Below are positions 8,371 to 17,343 of a DNA stretch of 64,000 bases, piece by piece. A program made the translations under genes and the position numbers. Under the pieces are notes generated by a model, which worked only from the letters and a program-made list of their open reading frames with translations, ran no database searches and was not told the DNA's origin. Origin of the DNA: Rhodanobacteraceae bacterium (GTDB lineage: Bacteria > Pseudomonadota > Gammaproteobacteria > Xanthomonadales > Rhodanobacteraceae); assembly GCA_004299555.1 (NCBI GenBank), contig SCQU01000004.1:124001-188000 (forward strand), given 5' to 3'. The stretch's first letter is position 1. Each line of letters begins with the position of its first letter.

Positions 8371-9684
8371 TTAGACGCGCGCCGCCGGCAGCGACACGGT
8401 GACCCGCAAGCCGCCGCCTTCGCGATTGGCCAGCCCGATTCGTCCCCCGTGCGCCTCGACGATTTCGCGGGCCAGCGCAAGGCCCAGCCCGGTGCCCGAA
8501 CGTTTGGTGGAATAGAACGGCAGCAGCGCCTGCGCCAACACGGTGTCGGACATGCCGGGCCCGCGGTCGCAAACCTCGATGCGCCAGCGCTGCGGGGCAT
8601 GCTTGATTTCCAGCGTGACCGCGGCCGGATCGCCCCCCGCCTCCACCGCATTCTTGACGAGATTGATCAGCACCTGCTCGATCTGCGCGGCATCGAAGGC
8701 CGCGCGTTCAACCGGTACCGCGCCGACCAGCTGAAACGCACAGTGCAGCTTCAACGAGTCCAAAAACGCCGCCCATTCAACCGGCGCCGGATTCGGCTGC
8801 GGCAGCTTGGCGAAACTTGCGTAGCCGGCCGTGAACGCGTGCAGGTGCCGCACGCGCTCGCCGATGCCTTCAAACACGCGCGGCAAGCGGGCCAGTTCAT
8901 TGCGCCGGGCCAGCTCCGCCCCCGAATGGGCCAGGGACGAAATTGGCGCGAGTGAATTGTTGAGCTCGTGGCTGATCACGCGGATCACGCGCTTCCACAC
9001 CGCGACTTCCTGGCGCGACAGTTCGCGCGTCATGCGCTGCACCAGGTACAGCTGGTGCGGCCGCCCCTGCAGCCGGAAGCCGCGCCGTGACAGGTGGAAA
9101 TATTCCTCGTCCTCGCCCATCTCGACACCGAACAGGCTGTCCTCGCTGGCGGTCAGCGCCTGCCGCATGGCGTCGGGACAGGCCGCAAGCAGGTCTTCAA
9201 AACGCAGCCCGGTCGGGCTTTTGCCGTCATTGAACAAGTGCCGCGCCGCCAGGTTGGCGTACACGATGCGGTCGGTAGCGTCGGTCAACACCAGCGCGGT
9301 CGGCGAATGCTGCACCACGGTATCGAGCAGCAATTCGCGCTGCACCAGGTTCTGGCGCTGCTCGCGCAGCGCGTGGCCAAGTTCGTTGTGCGCTGCGATC
9401 AGCTGGCCGAGCTCATCGTGCCGCCGCGTGCGCAATGAGACGCTGAAATCGCCGTCCCGGTAGCTGGCGACGCTGCCGGACAACGCCCGCAGCAAGCGCC
9501 GGATGGGCTGCATTGCCGCGTGCGCGGCCCACGCCACCGGCAACAGCCAGGCGCCGATCGCCACCACCGCACCCAGCAACGCACTGCCCGTCCACGCCGT
9601 CACCAGCGCGGCCGCCAGCGCCGCCACCACGGTGACCGCGAGCAACAGCAGCGCCAGTTTGCCTTCGAGGGAAGCAACGCGCAT
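8371..9684 (-). CDS. NtrY-like sensor histidine kinase
   Basis: A 437-residue membrane kinase: two hydrophobic segments (about 10-60) with almost no periplasmic loop, a HAMP-like linker (MQPIRRLLRALSG...DGDFSVSLRTRRHDELGQL), a PAS domain (about 125-210, VVQHSPTALVLTDATDRIVYANLAA), an H-box VISHELNNSLAPI with the phosphoacceptor His, and HATPase motifs N-box LINLVKNAVEAGG, G1 DRGPGMSD and G2 GTGLGLALAREIVEAHGG. The short extracytoplasmic part suggests it senses a membrane or intracellular cue. It follows the sigma54 response regulator by ten bases, so the pair is its cognate two-component system. The same minus-strand run carries the ABC exporter upstream. Confidence 0.9.
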   Translation of the reverse strand: MRVASLEGKLALLLLAVTVVAALAAALVTAWTGSALLGAVVAIGAWLLPVAWAAHAAMQPIRRLLRALSGSVASYRDGDFSVSLRTRRHDELGQLIAAHNELGHALREQRQNLVQRELLLDTVVQHSPTALVLTDATDRIVYANLAARHLFNDGKSPTGLRFEDLLAACPDAMRQALTASEDSLFGVEMGEDEEYFHLSRRGFRLQGRPHQLYLVQRMTRELSRQEVAVWKRVIRVISHELNNSLAPISSLAHSGAELARRNELARLPRVFEGIGERVRHLHAFTAGYASFAKLPQPNPAPVEWAAFLDSLKLHCAFQLVGAVPVERAAFDAAQIEQVLINLVKNAVEAGGDPAAVTLEIKHAPQRWRIEVCDRGPGMSDTVLAQALLPFYSTKRSGTGLGLALAREIVEAHGGRIGLANREGGGLRVTVSLPAARV

Positions 9685-9694
9685 AGGCGTCCCG

Positions 9695-11029
9695 TTACCC
9701 GGAAATCCCGAACCGCTGCATCCGCCGATACAGCGCCTGCCGCGACAATCCCAGCGCACGCGCCGCGCGGCTTACGACGCCACCCGCCCGGCGCAAGGCC
9801 TGCTCGATCGCGGCGCGCGACGGGTCGTCCGCGCCATGCGCGGCGGCCGTCGCACCGGCCGGCAACCCGAGGTGGGCCACGCCGATGTCGTCGCGGCCGC
9901 ACAAGAGCTTTGCGCGTTCGAGCGTGTTCTTGAGTTCACGCACATTGCCTGGCCACGCGTAATCCAGCAGCGCATCGCGCGCGTCATCGGACAACACCGC
10001 ACCCGCATCCAGAAAATGTTCGGCCAGCGGCAGGATGTCGTCCGGGCGCTCCGCCAACGGCGGCAGTGCAATCTCGATGGTGTTGAGGCGATAGAACAAA
10101 TCCTCGCGGAAGGCGCCCTCCCGGATCAACGCCGGCAGGTCCGCATTGGTCGCGCTCAGCACCCGCACCTTGACCTTGCGGGTGCGCGTCGAGCCCAGGC
10201 GCTCGAACTCGCCCGACTCCAGCACGCGCAGCAACTTCATTTGCCCCGCGGCCGGCAGGTTGCCGATCTCGTCAAGGAACAGCGTGCCGCCGTCGGCCGC
10301 TTCGAAGCGGCCCTCACGCGCGCGGGTCGCACCGGTGTATGCGCCCGCCTCGGCACCAAAAAGTTCGGCCTCGATCAGCTCGCTCGGCAACGCGCCGCAG
10401 TTGACCGTCACCAACGGCTTGCCCTTGACCGCCGAATTGGCGTGCACGATCTGCGCAATGCACTCCTTGCCGGCCCCATTCGGGCCGGTGATCAGCACCG
10501 GCACGTCGGCACGCGCGACCCGGCACGCAAGCTCCAGTACCCGCAGCATCTCGTCGGATGCAAACACGATGCCGCAAAGATCGTGCGCGCGTTCCAGCGC
10601 CGCGCGACGCTGGCGGCGCGACACCCGCGCGGTTTCCGCGGCCCGCGCGTTCTCGGCCAGCTCCAGCAGGTTCTCGACCGTCGCCAGCAACTTGGCATCG
10701 TCCCACGGTTTGGACAGGTAATCGGCCGCGCCCGCCTTCACCAGTTCCACCGCCGTCTCAAGGTGCGTCCAGCCCGTAAGAAGGATGACCGGCAGATCGG
10801 GGTGCCGTTCGCGCAGCGCATGGAACAACGCGACGCCTTCCTCACCCGAGGTGGTGTCGGCGGAAAAATTCATGTCCGCGATCACGACGTCCACGCGCCC
10901 GCGCGCCAGCACCGCCAGGCCCTCGTCCGGCGTCGCCGCGGTCAAGGCACGGATGTCGTTCAACGACAGCAGCAGCGACAGCGCGTCGCGCACCGCGGCC
11001 TGATCGTCGATGATCAGGACCGTCCGCAC
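9695..11029 (-). CDS. Sigma54-dependent response regulator, NtrC type (receiver - AAA+ - Fis HTH)
   Basis: A 444-residue activator. Receiver domain residues 1-120 with acidic pocket IIDD and phosphoacceptor Asp in VVIADMNF, conserved Thr in LLTGW and Lys in YLSKPW. The AAA+ domain (about 145-375) has Walker A GPNGAGKE, the sigma54-contact loop as GAYTGA, Walker B GTLFLDEIG and the arginine-finger region. The C-terminal Fis-like helix-turn-helix is SRAARALGLSRQALYRRMQ. I choose GTG 11029 (VRTVLIIDDQ) because the receiver begins right there; GTG 11080 would overlap the DUF885 gene. By gene order it should control the exporter operon upstream, whose sigma54 promoter is at 24381-24395. Confidence 0.9.
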   Translation of the reverse strand: MRTVLIIDDQAAVRDALSLLLSLNDIRALTAATPDEGLAVLARGRVDVVIADMNFSADTTSGEEGVALFHALRERHPDLPVILLTGWTHLETAVELVKAGAADYLSKPWDDAKLLATVENLLELAENARAAETARVSRRQRRAALERAHDLCGIVFASDEMLRVLELACRVARADVPVLITGPNGAGKECIAQIVHANSAVKGKPLVTVNCGALPSELIEAELFGAEAGAYTGATRAREGRFEAADGGTLFLDEIGNLPAAGQMKLLRVLESGEFERLGSTRTRKVKVRVLSATNADLPALIREGAFREDLFYRLNTIEIALPPLAERPDDILPLAEHFLDAGAVLSDDARDALLDYAWPGNVRELKNTLERAKLLCGRDDIGVAHLGLPAGATAAAHGADDPSRAAIEQALRRAGGVVSRAARALGLSRQALYRRMQRFGISG

Positions 11030-11069
11030 GCGGGCCCCCGTGCCGGCCGCAGCGGGCCACCGCGTCCGG

Positions 11070-12869
11070 TCATGCCGCACCCGCCCCGGCCTTGACGGCC
11101 GCAATCCAGGCCTCGACGCGCCGTTCCAGCACATCCAGCGGCAACGCGCCGCCACCCAGCACCTCGTCGTGGAATGCGCAAATGTCGAACCGGTCGCCGA
11201 GCTCCCGCTTCGCGCGGGCGCGGAGTTCGAGGATCTTCAACTGCCCCATCTTGTAACCGAGCGCCTGGCCCGGCCAGGCGATGTAGCGGTCGGTCTCGGC
11301 CTGGATCGACGGTTCGTCTTCGCTCGAGTGGGCCCGGAAGTAGGCGACCATGTCCTCGCGCGTCCAGTGCTTGTCATGTACGCCGGTGTCCAGCACCAGT
11401 CGTCCGGCGCGCAACAACTCGTCGGCCAGGTGGCCATAGTAGGACAGTGGATCCTGGTAGAAACCCATCTCGTGCGCGAGCCGCTCCGCATACAGGGCCC
11501 AGCCTTCGACGTACGCGTTGTAAAGCCCCTGCTGGCGGAACGGCGGCAGGCGCGGCAACGTCTGCGCGATGGCAATCTGCAGGTGGTGGCCGGGGATACC
11601 CTCGTGGTACGCGGTTGATTCGGCCGCCAGCACGCTGCGATGGGCGTAGTCGCCGGTATTCACAAAAATCATCCCGGGCCGCGAACCGTCCGGGGTACCG
11701 GAGTGGTATTCGGCACCCGCGGCTGCCTTTTCGCGGAACGGCTCGACGGGCTGCACGGTGAGATCCGTCTCGGGCAGCAGGCCGAAGAGCTGCGGCAACT
11801 TCGGCTGCATGCCGGCCAGATAGCCGCGATAGCGCTCAAGGATGGCCTCACGCGATGCGGCATGGGTCGCCGGATCCCTGGCCAGTGCCGCGCGGAAGCT
11901 CGCAAGATCGTCGCAGCCACGCGCGTTGGCGATCTTCAGCATTTCGCCTTCAATGCGCGCGACCTCGGCAAGACCGAGCGCGTGGATCTCGGCGGGCGTC
12001 TGGTCGCTGGTGGTCTGCTGACGCACCAAAAAGCGGTAGATTGTCTCGCCGTTCGGCAACGCCCACACGCCAGGATCACTGCGTCCGTGCGGCGCGTATT
12101 CCTGGCTGACGAACCGGCCAAGCTTGTGATACGCCGGACGCACGTCGTCGTCGATTGCGGCCAGGATCGCGGCCTTCAGGCGTGCCTGGTTGGCTGCCGG
12201 CACGGCATCCGGAAAATGCTTCAACGGCTCGGCAAACACGCTGTCGATCGCGGCCGGCGCACCGACCGAGTCGATCTGTACCGCCACTTTTTCCAGCAGG
12301 TATTGCGGCGGCATCATGCCGTTCGCCATGCCCTGGCGCGCCAGCGCGATGGCCCCGTCAAGCGCCCTGGGCAACGCCTCGAGGCGCGCCAGGTAGTCCG
12401 CGTATTCCCTGGTGTTGTTGAATGGGATCGAGCTTACGAAACCCGCCAGCGCGAGGTGGACGCCATTCAGCTGGTCGAACGGCATCTGGTTCAGCTTGAG
12501 GTCGCACGCCTCGAGGCTGTCCCTGAGCTGACGCACCATCAGCTCGCGATTCAGCCGGTCGGCGTCTGCGAACCCGCTGCTGTCGATCGCCTCGAAACGC
12601 GCGAGGAAGTCCGCATTGACCCCGCGTTCGGCCGCCAGGTGTTCCGGCGACAGGTCGCTCCAACGGTCGTTGTAGCGCAGGTCGCCGAGCATGGTCGCGA
12701 ACTCGGGGGCATTGGCCAGGGTGTGCTGCCACTGCTCGTCGAGCAACGCGTTCAGGGCCGCGGCGCGTACCGCTGCATCCGGCACCACGGTGGATGCGGC
12801 GGCGCGACCGGCGTTGGCCGGTGCCACCGTGCCAGCGGCCATGCAAACCACCAAGGGCAAGGAGGTCAT
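11070..12869 (-). CDS. DUF885 family predicted exported metallopeptidase
   Basis: A 599-residue protein with a signal peptide (MTSLPLVVCMAAGTVAPANA) and one full-length DUF885 domain. The predicted zinc site is AYHEGIPGHHLQ near residue 435, the family's H-E-x3-G-H-H, with a downstream glutamate cluster in NAYVEGWALYAERLAHEMG. Members are thought to be dipeptidase-like periplasmic enzymes; substrate unknown. GGAGAA precedes ATG 12869. The start overlaps the stop of a 42-codon vestige of an ABC permease, so translation is likely coupled to the permease operon, and the two-component system follows. That places a peptidase between an exporter and its regulators. Confidence 0.85.
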   Translation of the reverse strand: MTSLPLVVCMAAGTVAPANAGRAAASTVVPDAAVRAAALNALLDEQWQHTLANAPEFATMLGDLRYNDRWSDLSPEHLAAERGVNADFLARFEAIDSSGFADADRLNRELMVRQLRDSLEACDLKLNQMPFDQLNGVHLALAGFVSSIPFNNTREYADYLARLEALPRALDGAIALARQGMANGMMPPQYLLEKVAVQIDSVGAPAAIDSVFAEPLKHFPDAVPAANQARLKAAILAAIDDDVRPAYHKLGRFVSQEYAPHGRSDPGVWALPNGETIYRFLVRQQTTSDQTPAEIHALGLAEVARIEGEMLKIANARGCDDLASFRAALARDPATHAASREAILERYRGYLAGMQPKLPQLFGLLPETDLTVQPVEPFREKAAAGAEYHSGTPDGSRPGMIFVNTGDYAHRSVLAAESTAYHEGIPGHHLQIAIAQTLPRLPPFRQQGLYNAYVEGWALYAERLAHEMGFYQDPLSYYGHLADELLRAGRLVLDTGVHDKHWTREDMVAYFRAHSSEDEPSIQAETDRYIAWPGQALGYKMGQLKILELRARAKRELGDRFDICAFHDEVLGGGALPLDVLERRVEAWIAAVKAGAGAA

Positions 12870-12994
12870 GCGTACTTCTCCGTGAACGAAGACCGATTGT
12901 GCCTCAGTTTCAAAGCGGGCGGCGGCAGCGCGCTGGAGAAGGAACCCTTGCGCCTGAAACTGCACGGCGCGAGGTCGAGGTAATAGGTGAACAT
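12866..12994 (-). pseudogene. Vestige of an A-type FtsX permease: first codons only (A4 head)
   Basis: Reading from ATG 12994 gives MFTYYLDLAPCSFRRKGS..., matching the first 15 residues of the A-type permeases at 21645, 18662 and 15747 (MFxYYLDLAxRSxRRN) and then losing similarity. The frame runs 42 codons and ends in ATGA overlapping the DUF885 start. It lies in the same place relative to a B-type permease end (13170) as the intact A genes do, so it is best read as the 5' stump of a fourth A copy removed by deletion. Whether the peptide is translated is unknown. Confidence 0.75.
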
Positions 12995-13020
12995 GGTCAA
13001 TCACTCTCAGGTTCATTTTT

Positions 13021-13141
13021 GTCGTCATTCCGGAGCGGGCCACAGGCCCGAATCCGGAATCGGTTTGCTGTTGGGCGATCGCCGCAATACCGATTCCGGG
13101 TTCCGCCACCGATGAAGCCGGCGGCGGCCCCGGAATGACAA
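13021..13141. repeat. REP-like inverted repeat, GTCATTCCGG family (copy 1)
   Basis: GTCATTCCGG at 13024-13033 is inverted as CCGGAATGAC at 13130-13139, enclosing a second inverted pair AATCCGGAATCGG / CCGATTCCGGG. A second copy of the same design lies at 28970-29068. It fills the space between the last intact permease and the A4 stump. Confidence 0.8.
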
Positions 13142-13169
13142 GCAATGGAATTGCCTTTATGCGCGGGCA

Positions 13170-14390
13170 TCACACGCTCCTGGTCGCCACCACCGGCGGC
13201 ACGTTGGCGGCGCGCAGCGCCGGACCGAGTACCGCAAGCTGGCCAAGCACCCACAACGCGACGGCACTCGCGGGCAGGTAGTACCAAGGCATTCGAGTCA
13301 TCTGGTAGTGCTGCATCAAATACAGGTTGATGCCGAACGCGAGGAGCATGCCGATCACGACCCCGGCGGTCGAGAGCAGAAAGTTCTCGGTCTGGAAATA
13401 ATTGAGGATGTGCCTGCGCGTGGCACCCACCGCACGGCGGATGCCGATCTGCCGCCGCCGCTGGCCCACCCAGAAACTGGTCAGGCCGACGATGCCGAAT
13501 GCGGTCACCGCCAGCATCACCACGCACACCAGCACCAGCATCCAGACCATGGAGCGGGTATTGGCAAAGTACTTGTCACGAATGTCGGTGAAGGTTTTGC
13601 CCTTGACCACTACGTTCGGCGCCAACGCCTCGAGCTTGTGCACGCCCTCGCGAAGGACCCGGTCGCGATCCTGCGGTGCGCTGCGCACCGCGAATGTCTG
13701 GATGCTCGCATGCGGATTGATCGGGGAAAACATGGACCAATGGAAACGTGCAGCGCCGCCGCCGTTTTCGTCTGGCCGCAGTACGTCGGCAACGACACCC
13801 ACCACGGTAAACGTGTTGCTCTTGCCGACCCAGATCTGTTTGCCGAGCGCACCCTGGCCAGGCCACAGGCGTTTGGCAAGGCTGCGGGTAACGACCACGG
13901 TGTGTCCGGTCGGCAAATAGCTGTCGCCGAGCTTGCTGTCAGCGTACTCGTCATCGTTGAAGAACCGCCCCTGCAGCAAACGCAGGCCCAGCGCCTCGGG
14001 GCCACCCTTGGTCAACAGGTACTCCGCAACATTCGGGCTGTCCTTGGCCATGATACCGGCTGGAGAGGTCGCGACATTCGTGTTCCAGCTGTTGTTGGTC
14101 AGCGGCATCATGTTGAGCGCTGCCACTACGGCGACACCCGGAATTTGCCGCAGTGTTGCCAGGTAGCGCGGGATGTCGGCATTCGCTGTCTTGGGGTCAA
14201 TGCCCTGCACGTCTATCACCGAGATGCCGGCTTCGTCGATTGCATTGGGGATGTGGATCTCCGAGACGCGCTGGCCGATCATGAACACCGCGTTGCACAG
14301 CACCGCGCAAGCCAGAGCGATTTCCAGCACAATCAAAAGCGCCGGAATCTTGTGTTTGCGCAAAGCAGCGAGGATGGGTTGGATTTGCAC
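13170..14390 (-). CDS. ABC transporter permease, FtsX/MacB type, B-type copy 3 (B3)
   Basis: A 406-residue permease with the MacB topology: one N-terminal membrane segment (about 18-40), a periplasmic MacB_PCD domain (about 40-275), then three C-terminal segments of the FtsX domain (about 285-400). It shares with B1 and B2 the opening xIxPIxxALRKHK, the cytosolic loop TSFWVGQRRRQIGIRRAxGATRxxIL and the terminal VVATRSV. Start is GTG 14390, aligned with the ATG of B2. It follows A3 by 44 bases and presumably forms a heterodimeric permease with it, energised by the single ATPase at 22167-22898. Confidence 0.88.
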   Translation of the reverse strand: MQIQPILAALRKHKIPALLIVLEIALACAVLCNAVFMIGQRVSEIHIPNAIDEAGISVIDVQGIDPKTANADIPRYLATLRQIPGVAVVAALNMMPLTNNSWNTNVATSPAGIMAKDSPNVAEYLLTKGGPEALGLRLLQGRFFNDDEYADSKLGDSYLPTGHTVVVTRSLAKRLWPGQGALGKQIWVGKSNTFTVVGVVADVLRPDENGGGAARFHWSMFSPINPHASIQTFAVRSAPQDRDRVLREGVHKLEALAPNVVVKGKTFTDIRDKYFANTRSMVWMLVLVCVVMLAVTAFGIVGLTSFWVGQRRRQIGIRRAVGATRRHILNYFQTENFLLSTAGVVIGMLLAFGINLYLMQHYQMTRMPWYYLPASAVALWVLGQLAVLGPALRAANVPPVVATRSV

Positions 14391-14433
14391 GGAGGTATCT
14401 CGATTTGCTGGATCAGTGGTGGCAGGAGCCTGC

Positions 14434-15747
14434 CTACGCATCTTTGAGCTGCGGGGCCGGCGCGACGACGCACGCACGCCACGCGGGCAACAGTCCCGCG
14501 ATCAGGCTGGCGATCAATGCGATCGCGAACGTCGCCACGAACATCGACAGATCCAGGTGCGCGAGGTGTGCGTACTGCGCAGGCTGATGCCGCACCGCCC
14601 ACAAGCCGAGTTCGGCAAACACCAACCCCAATATGCCGCCGGCGATGCCGACCATGCCGGATTCGATCATGAACTGCGCGAAGATCGCGCGCCGGGTCGC
14701 GCCCAGCGCGCGGCGCACGCCGATTTCGCGCGAACGCCGCAGGCACTTGGCCAGCAGCAGGCCCACCGTATTGACGATGCAAATCAACAGGAACCCGAAC
14801 GCGAGGCCGGTTTGCAGGCGCGCATCCTCCGGCACCACCTGCTGCTGGGCCAGGTACTCCATCAGATTGGGCAACGCGACCTGGGGATAGTGCAAACGTC
14901 CCAGCGAGATTTGCTGGGCGACGTAATTGGACAAGAACGTCTGGTAGGCGCCGGCATCCGCTGCGTCCTTCAGTTCCACCCACAGCGACACCCACGCGCA
15001 GGGCGCCGTTTCCAGGTGATTGATGTCAACGTTGGCATCGAAGCAGTTGACGGTCTGCGGATTCACTTTGTCCGCGAGTGCGGCCTGCAGCGGCAGGAAC
15101 ACGGCATCGCCATTGCCATAACCGCGCCCACCCAAGCTGACCGCGTAAAAGCGTGGCTGCGGCGCCCACGGCTTCAGCACGCCGACGATACGGTAATCGT
15201 GGTCGTTGACGCGGATGAGTTCGCCGACGCTGTTTTTGCCGCCGAACAGCTTGTCATTGAGAAAACCCGCGACTACCACGACGTGTGCGCGATCCTCATC
15301 ATCCCGCGCACTCCAGCCACTGCCGTACTCGAACTTCGCATCGAACATCGTGAAGAAGTCCGACGTGGTGATGACCCCATCACTGAAGAACGGATGTCGC
15401 CCCGGTACCTGCGGCGTGATTTTGCTGTCAGCCAGCGCCATCACCGCCTGCCGCTCGGCGCGACGCGCACGCAGCAGGTTCATGGCGTCGGTATACGTCA
15501 TCAGGTTGCCCCAGCTGTGCCACAGCTTCGCGGCAGGTGTCTGGCTGTCAGCCGGCAACGGATCGATCTGGGGGGCGAAAATCCGCGCACTCTTTTGCGG
15601 CAGCGGATCGCCGGACAGCAGCTTCAACACCGTCAGCGTGGTGATCGACGCGCCGATACCGAGGCCCAGCGCCAGCACCATCAACGCGGTGAGTACGCGG
15701 TTACGCCTGAAGCTGCGCAGCGCGAGGTCGAGGTAATAGGCAAACAT
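14434..15747 (-). CDS. ABC transporter permease, FtsX/MacB type, A-type copy 3 (A3)
   Basis: A 437-residue permease of the A type: it starts MFAYYLDLALRSFRRNRVLTALM, has a first membrane segment at about 18-42, a large periplasmic domain with the FxTMFDxxFEYGSGW signature shared by all A copies, and three C-terminal segments around the cytosolic KCLRRSREIGVRRALGATRRAIFAQ loop. It is most similar to A1 and A2 in layout, but differs strongly in the periplasmic part, which suggests divergence of what it contacts. Paired with B3 just downstream. Confidence 0.88.
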   Translation of the reverse strand: MFAYYLDLALRSFRRNRVLTALMVLALGLGIGASITTLTVLKLLSGDPLPQKSARIFAPQIDPLPADSQTPAAKLWHSWGNLMTYTDAMNLLRARRAERQAVMALADSKITPQVPGRHPFFSDGVITTSDFFTMFDAKFEYGSGWSARDDEDRAHVVVVAGFLNDKLFGGKNSVGELIRVNDHDYRIVGVLKPWAPQPRFYAVSLGGRGYGNGDAVFLPLQAALADKVNPQTVNCFDANVDINHLETAPCAWVSLWVELKDAADAGAYQTFLSNYVAQQISLGRLHYPQVALPNLMEYLAQQQVVPEDARLQTGLAFGFLLICIVNTVGLLLAKCLRRSREIGVRRALGATRRAIFAQFMIESGMVGIAGGILGLVFAELGLWAVRHQPAQYAHLAHLDLSMFVATFAIALIASLIAGLLPAWRACVVAPAPQLKDA

Positions 15748-15764
15748 GTCGTTCCACTCCGGTT

Positions 15765-16033
15765 GTTGTCCTCCCCCTTCGCTTGCGAAGGGGGACTGAG
15801 GGGGATGCCGCCTCGCTGTACACGAAAGCGCATCCCCCCGCGCTTTGCGCGACCCCCTTCGTTCCGAAGGGGGTGCCCCTGTGTTGCGCTCTCCCTTCGC
15901 GCCGAAGGGGGTATCCGCCGGTTGTCCTCCCCCTTCGCTCGCGAAGGGGGATCGAGGGGGGATGCCGCCTCGCTGTACACGAAAGCGCATCCCCCCGCGC
16001 TTTGCGCGACCCCTTTCTTCCGGAAGGGGGGTG
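15765..16033. repeat. CCCCCTTCG-type inverted-repeat cluster between B2 and A3
   Basis: Two near-identical copies of a ~100-base element occur in tandem. Each has a CCCCCTTCGC..GCGAAGGGGG hairpin, a GAGGGGG-ATGCCGCCTCGCTG stretch and a CATCCCCCCGCGCTTTGCGCG hairpin, ending in a CCTTC..GAAGG hairpin; between them is a shortened third hairpin. Related copies lie at 18685-18790 and 21667-21771, always between a B end and an A start, and in the array at 39766-40771. Confidence 0.85.
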
Positions 16034-16037
16034 AACA

Positions 16038-17246
16038 TCACACACTCCTCGTCGCCACCACGGGCGGCACGTTGGCCGCACGCAGCGCCGGCGCCAACAC
16101 CGCAAGTTGCCCCAAAATCCATAGCACCACCGCGCCAACCGGCAAATACCAATACGGCAGGCGCGCCACTTCAAAATGCCGCATCAGCACCAGGTTGATG
16201 CCGATCGCAAAAGTCACGCCCAGCACGATCCCGAAGCTGACGATCAAAAAATTCTCGGTCTGGAAATAGCTCAGGATGTCGCCACGCGTCGCGCCCAGCG
16301 CACGGCGGATGCCGATCTGCTTGGTGCGTTGCGACACCCAGAAACTCGCCAGACCGACAATCCCCAGCGCCGTCACACCCAGCAGCGCCACGATCACCCC
16401 GACCAGCAAACCCGCCATCGCGCGGTCGGTAGCGAAAAATTTTGTGCGCAGCGTCGGCAGGGTATGGCTGTAGTCGTGATCGAGCACCACGTCTGGGGCG
16501 ATTTTCGCGACCTTGGCGCGCGCCGCGGTCATCACCCGGTTCAAGTCCTGCGGCTTGGCGCGAATCAGGTAGGTACCGGAAAGTTGGCCGCCCGGTTGCG
16601 TCGGCACGAACACCGTCCATTGCGCACCGCGCTCGCCCTCTTCGTTGTATTGCGACATCATCAGGTGCGCGGCTTCCCCAATCACCCGGAACTGGTTCTT
16701 GCCGCTCCAGAACTCTTTCCCCAACGGGCTTTCACCCGGCCACAGCTTCTCGGCCAACGCGCGCGTGATCAGCACCCGCGACGACAACGGGAGATACCCC
16801 TGCAAGGGCTGGTAGTCGTCGGTTGCGGGAAAGCGCCCCGCGACCAGTTTCAGGCCCAAGGCCTCGGGCGTGCCGGGACCGCCCTCGTAAAACTCAGGTA
16901 CGGTGACATAGTGCTTGCGATCGAGGGTAACGCCCATACTGCCCCAAGGTGACCCGAACGGCACGGAGCTGACCACATGCACCGACTGCACGCCGGGAAT
17001 CGCGCGCAGGCCTGCGACCATGCGTGCATTCAGATCGTTGGCTTGCTTGGGATCGAAACCCGTCACCACGATCGCGCCGAGCGAGGCCTCATCCACGCCG
17101 CTGTTGATGTGCATGGCGGACAGGCGGCCGACGATCATCGAGGTGGCATTGACCAGTACCGCGCAGGCCAACGCGATTTCCAGTGCAATCAGGGCGGTCG
17201 CAAGTTTGTGCTTGCGCAGTGCGGAAACGATGGGTTGGATTTGCAT
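16038..17246 (-). CDS. ABC transporter permease, FtsX/MacB type, B-type copy 2 (B2)
   Basis: A 402-residue permease with N-terminal membrane segment (about 17-38), periplasmic MacB_PCD domain and three C-terminal segments. Shared B-type features are MQIQPIVSALRKHK, ASFWVSQRTKQIGIRRALGATRGDILSYFQTENF and the terminal ANVPPVVATRSV, identical to B3. The periplasmic domain is the most divergent part between copies. The ATG at 17246 follows A2 by 91 bases, part of which is a REP remnant (GTAGGAGC type) that overlaps the A2 stop. Confidence 0.88.
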   Translation of the reverse strand: MQIQPIVSALRKHKLATALIALEIALACAVLVNATSMIVGRLSAMHINSGVDEASLGAIVVTGFDPKQANDLNARMVAGLRAIPGVQSVHVVSSVPFGSPWGSMGVTLDRKHYVTVPEFYEGGPGTPEALGLKLVAGRFPATDDYQPLQGYLPLSSRVLITRALAEKLWPGESPLGKEFWSGKNQFRVIGEAAHLMMSQYNEEGERGAQWTVFVPTQPGGQLSGTYLIRAKPQDLNRVMTAARAKVAKIAPDVVLDHDYSHTLPTLRTKFFATDRAMAGLLVGVIVALLGVTALGIVGLASFWVSQRTKQIGIRRALGATRGDILSYFQTENFLIVSFGIVLGVTFAIGINLVLMRHFEVARLPYWYLPVGAVVLWILGQLAVLAPALRAANVPPVVATRSV

Positions 17247-17302
17247 GGTGGCATCTCTATTTCGAAATCATTTGGCGTAGGGCCGGCGAGCAGGCGACCA
17301 GG

Positions 17303-17343
17303 TATTTCGCGCGATCGGTCGCGCGCATGCACGCTCCTACAAG
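17303..17343. repeat. Short REP-like element at the A2 stop codon
   Basis: Read on the minus strand it is TTGTAGGAGCGTGCATGCGCGCGACC followed by GATCGCGCGA, the common TGTAGGAGC...GCGCG design seen in pseudomonads and Xanthomonadales. The TAG stop of A2 (17337-17339) lies inside it. Shorter TGTAGGAGC/GGCAGGAGC fragments occur near 14420 and 25545. Confidence 0.55.

Noticed and set aside
11640-12983. 447-codon plus-strand open frame opposite the DUF885 gene
   Set aside because: Antisense artefact of a gene with a signal peptide and zinc motif.
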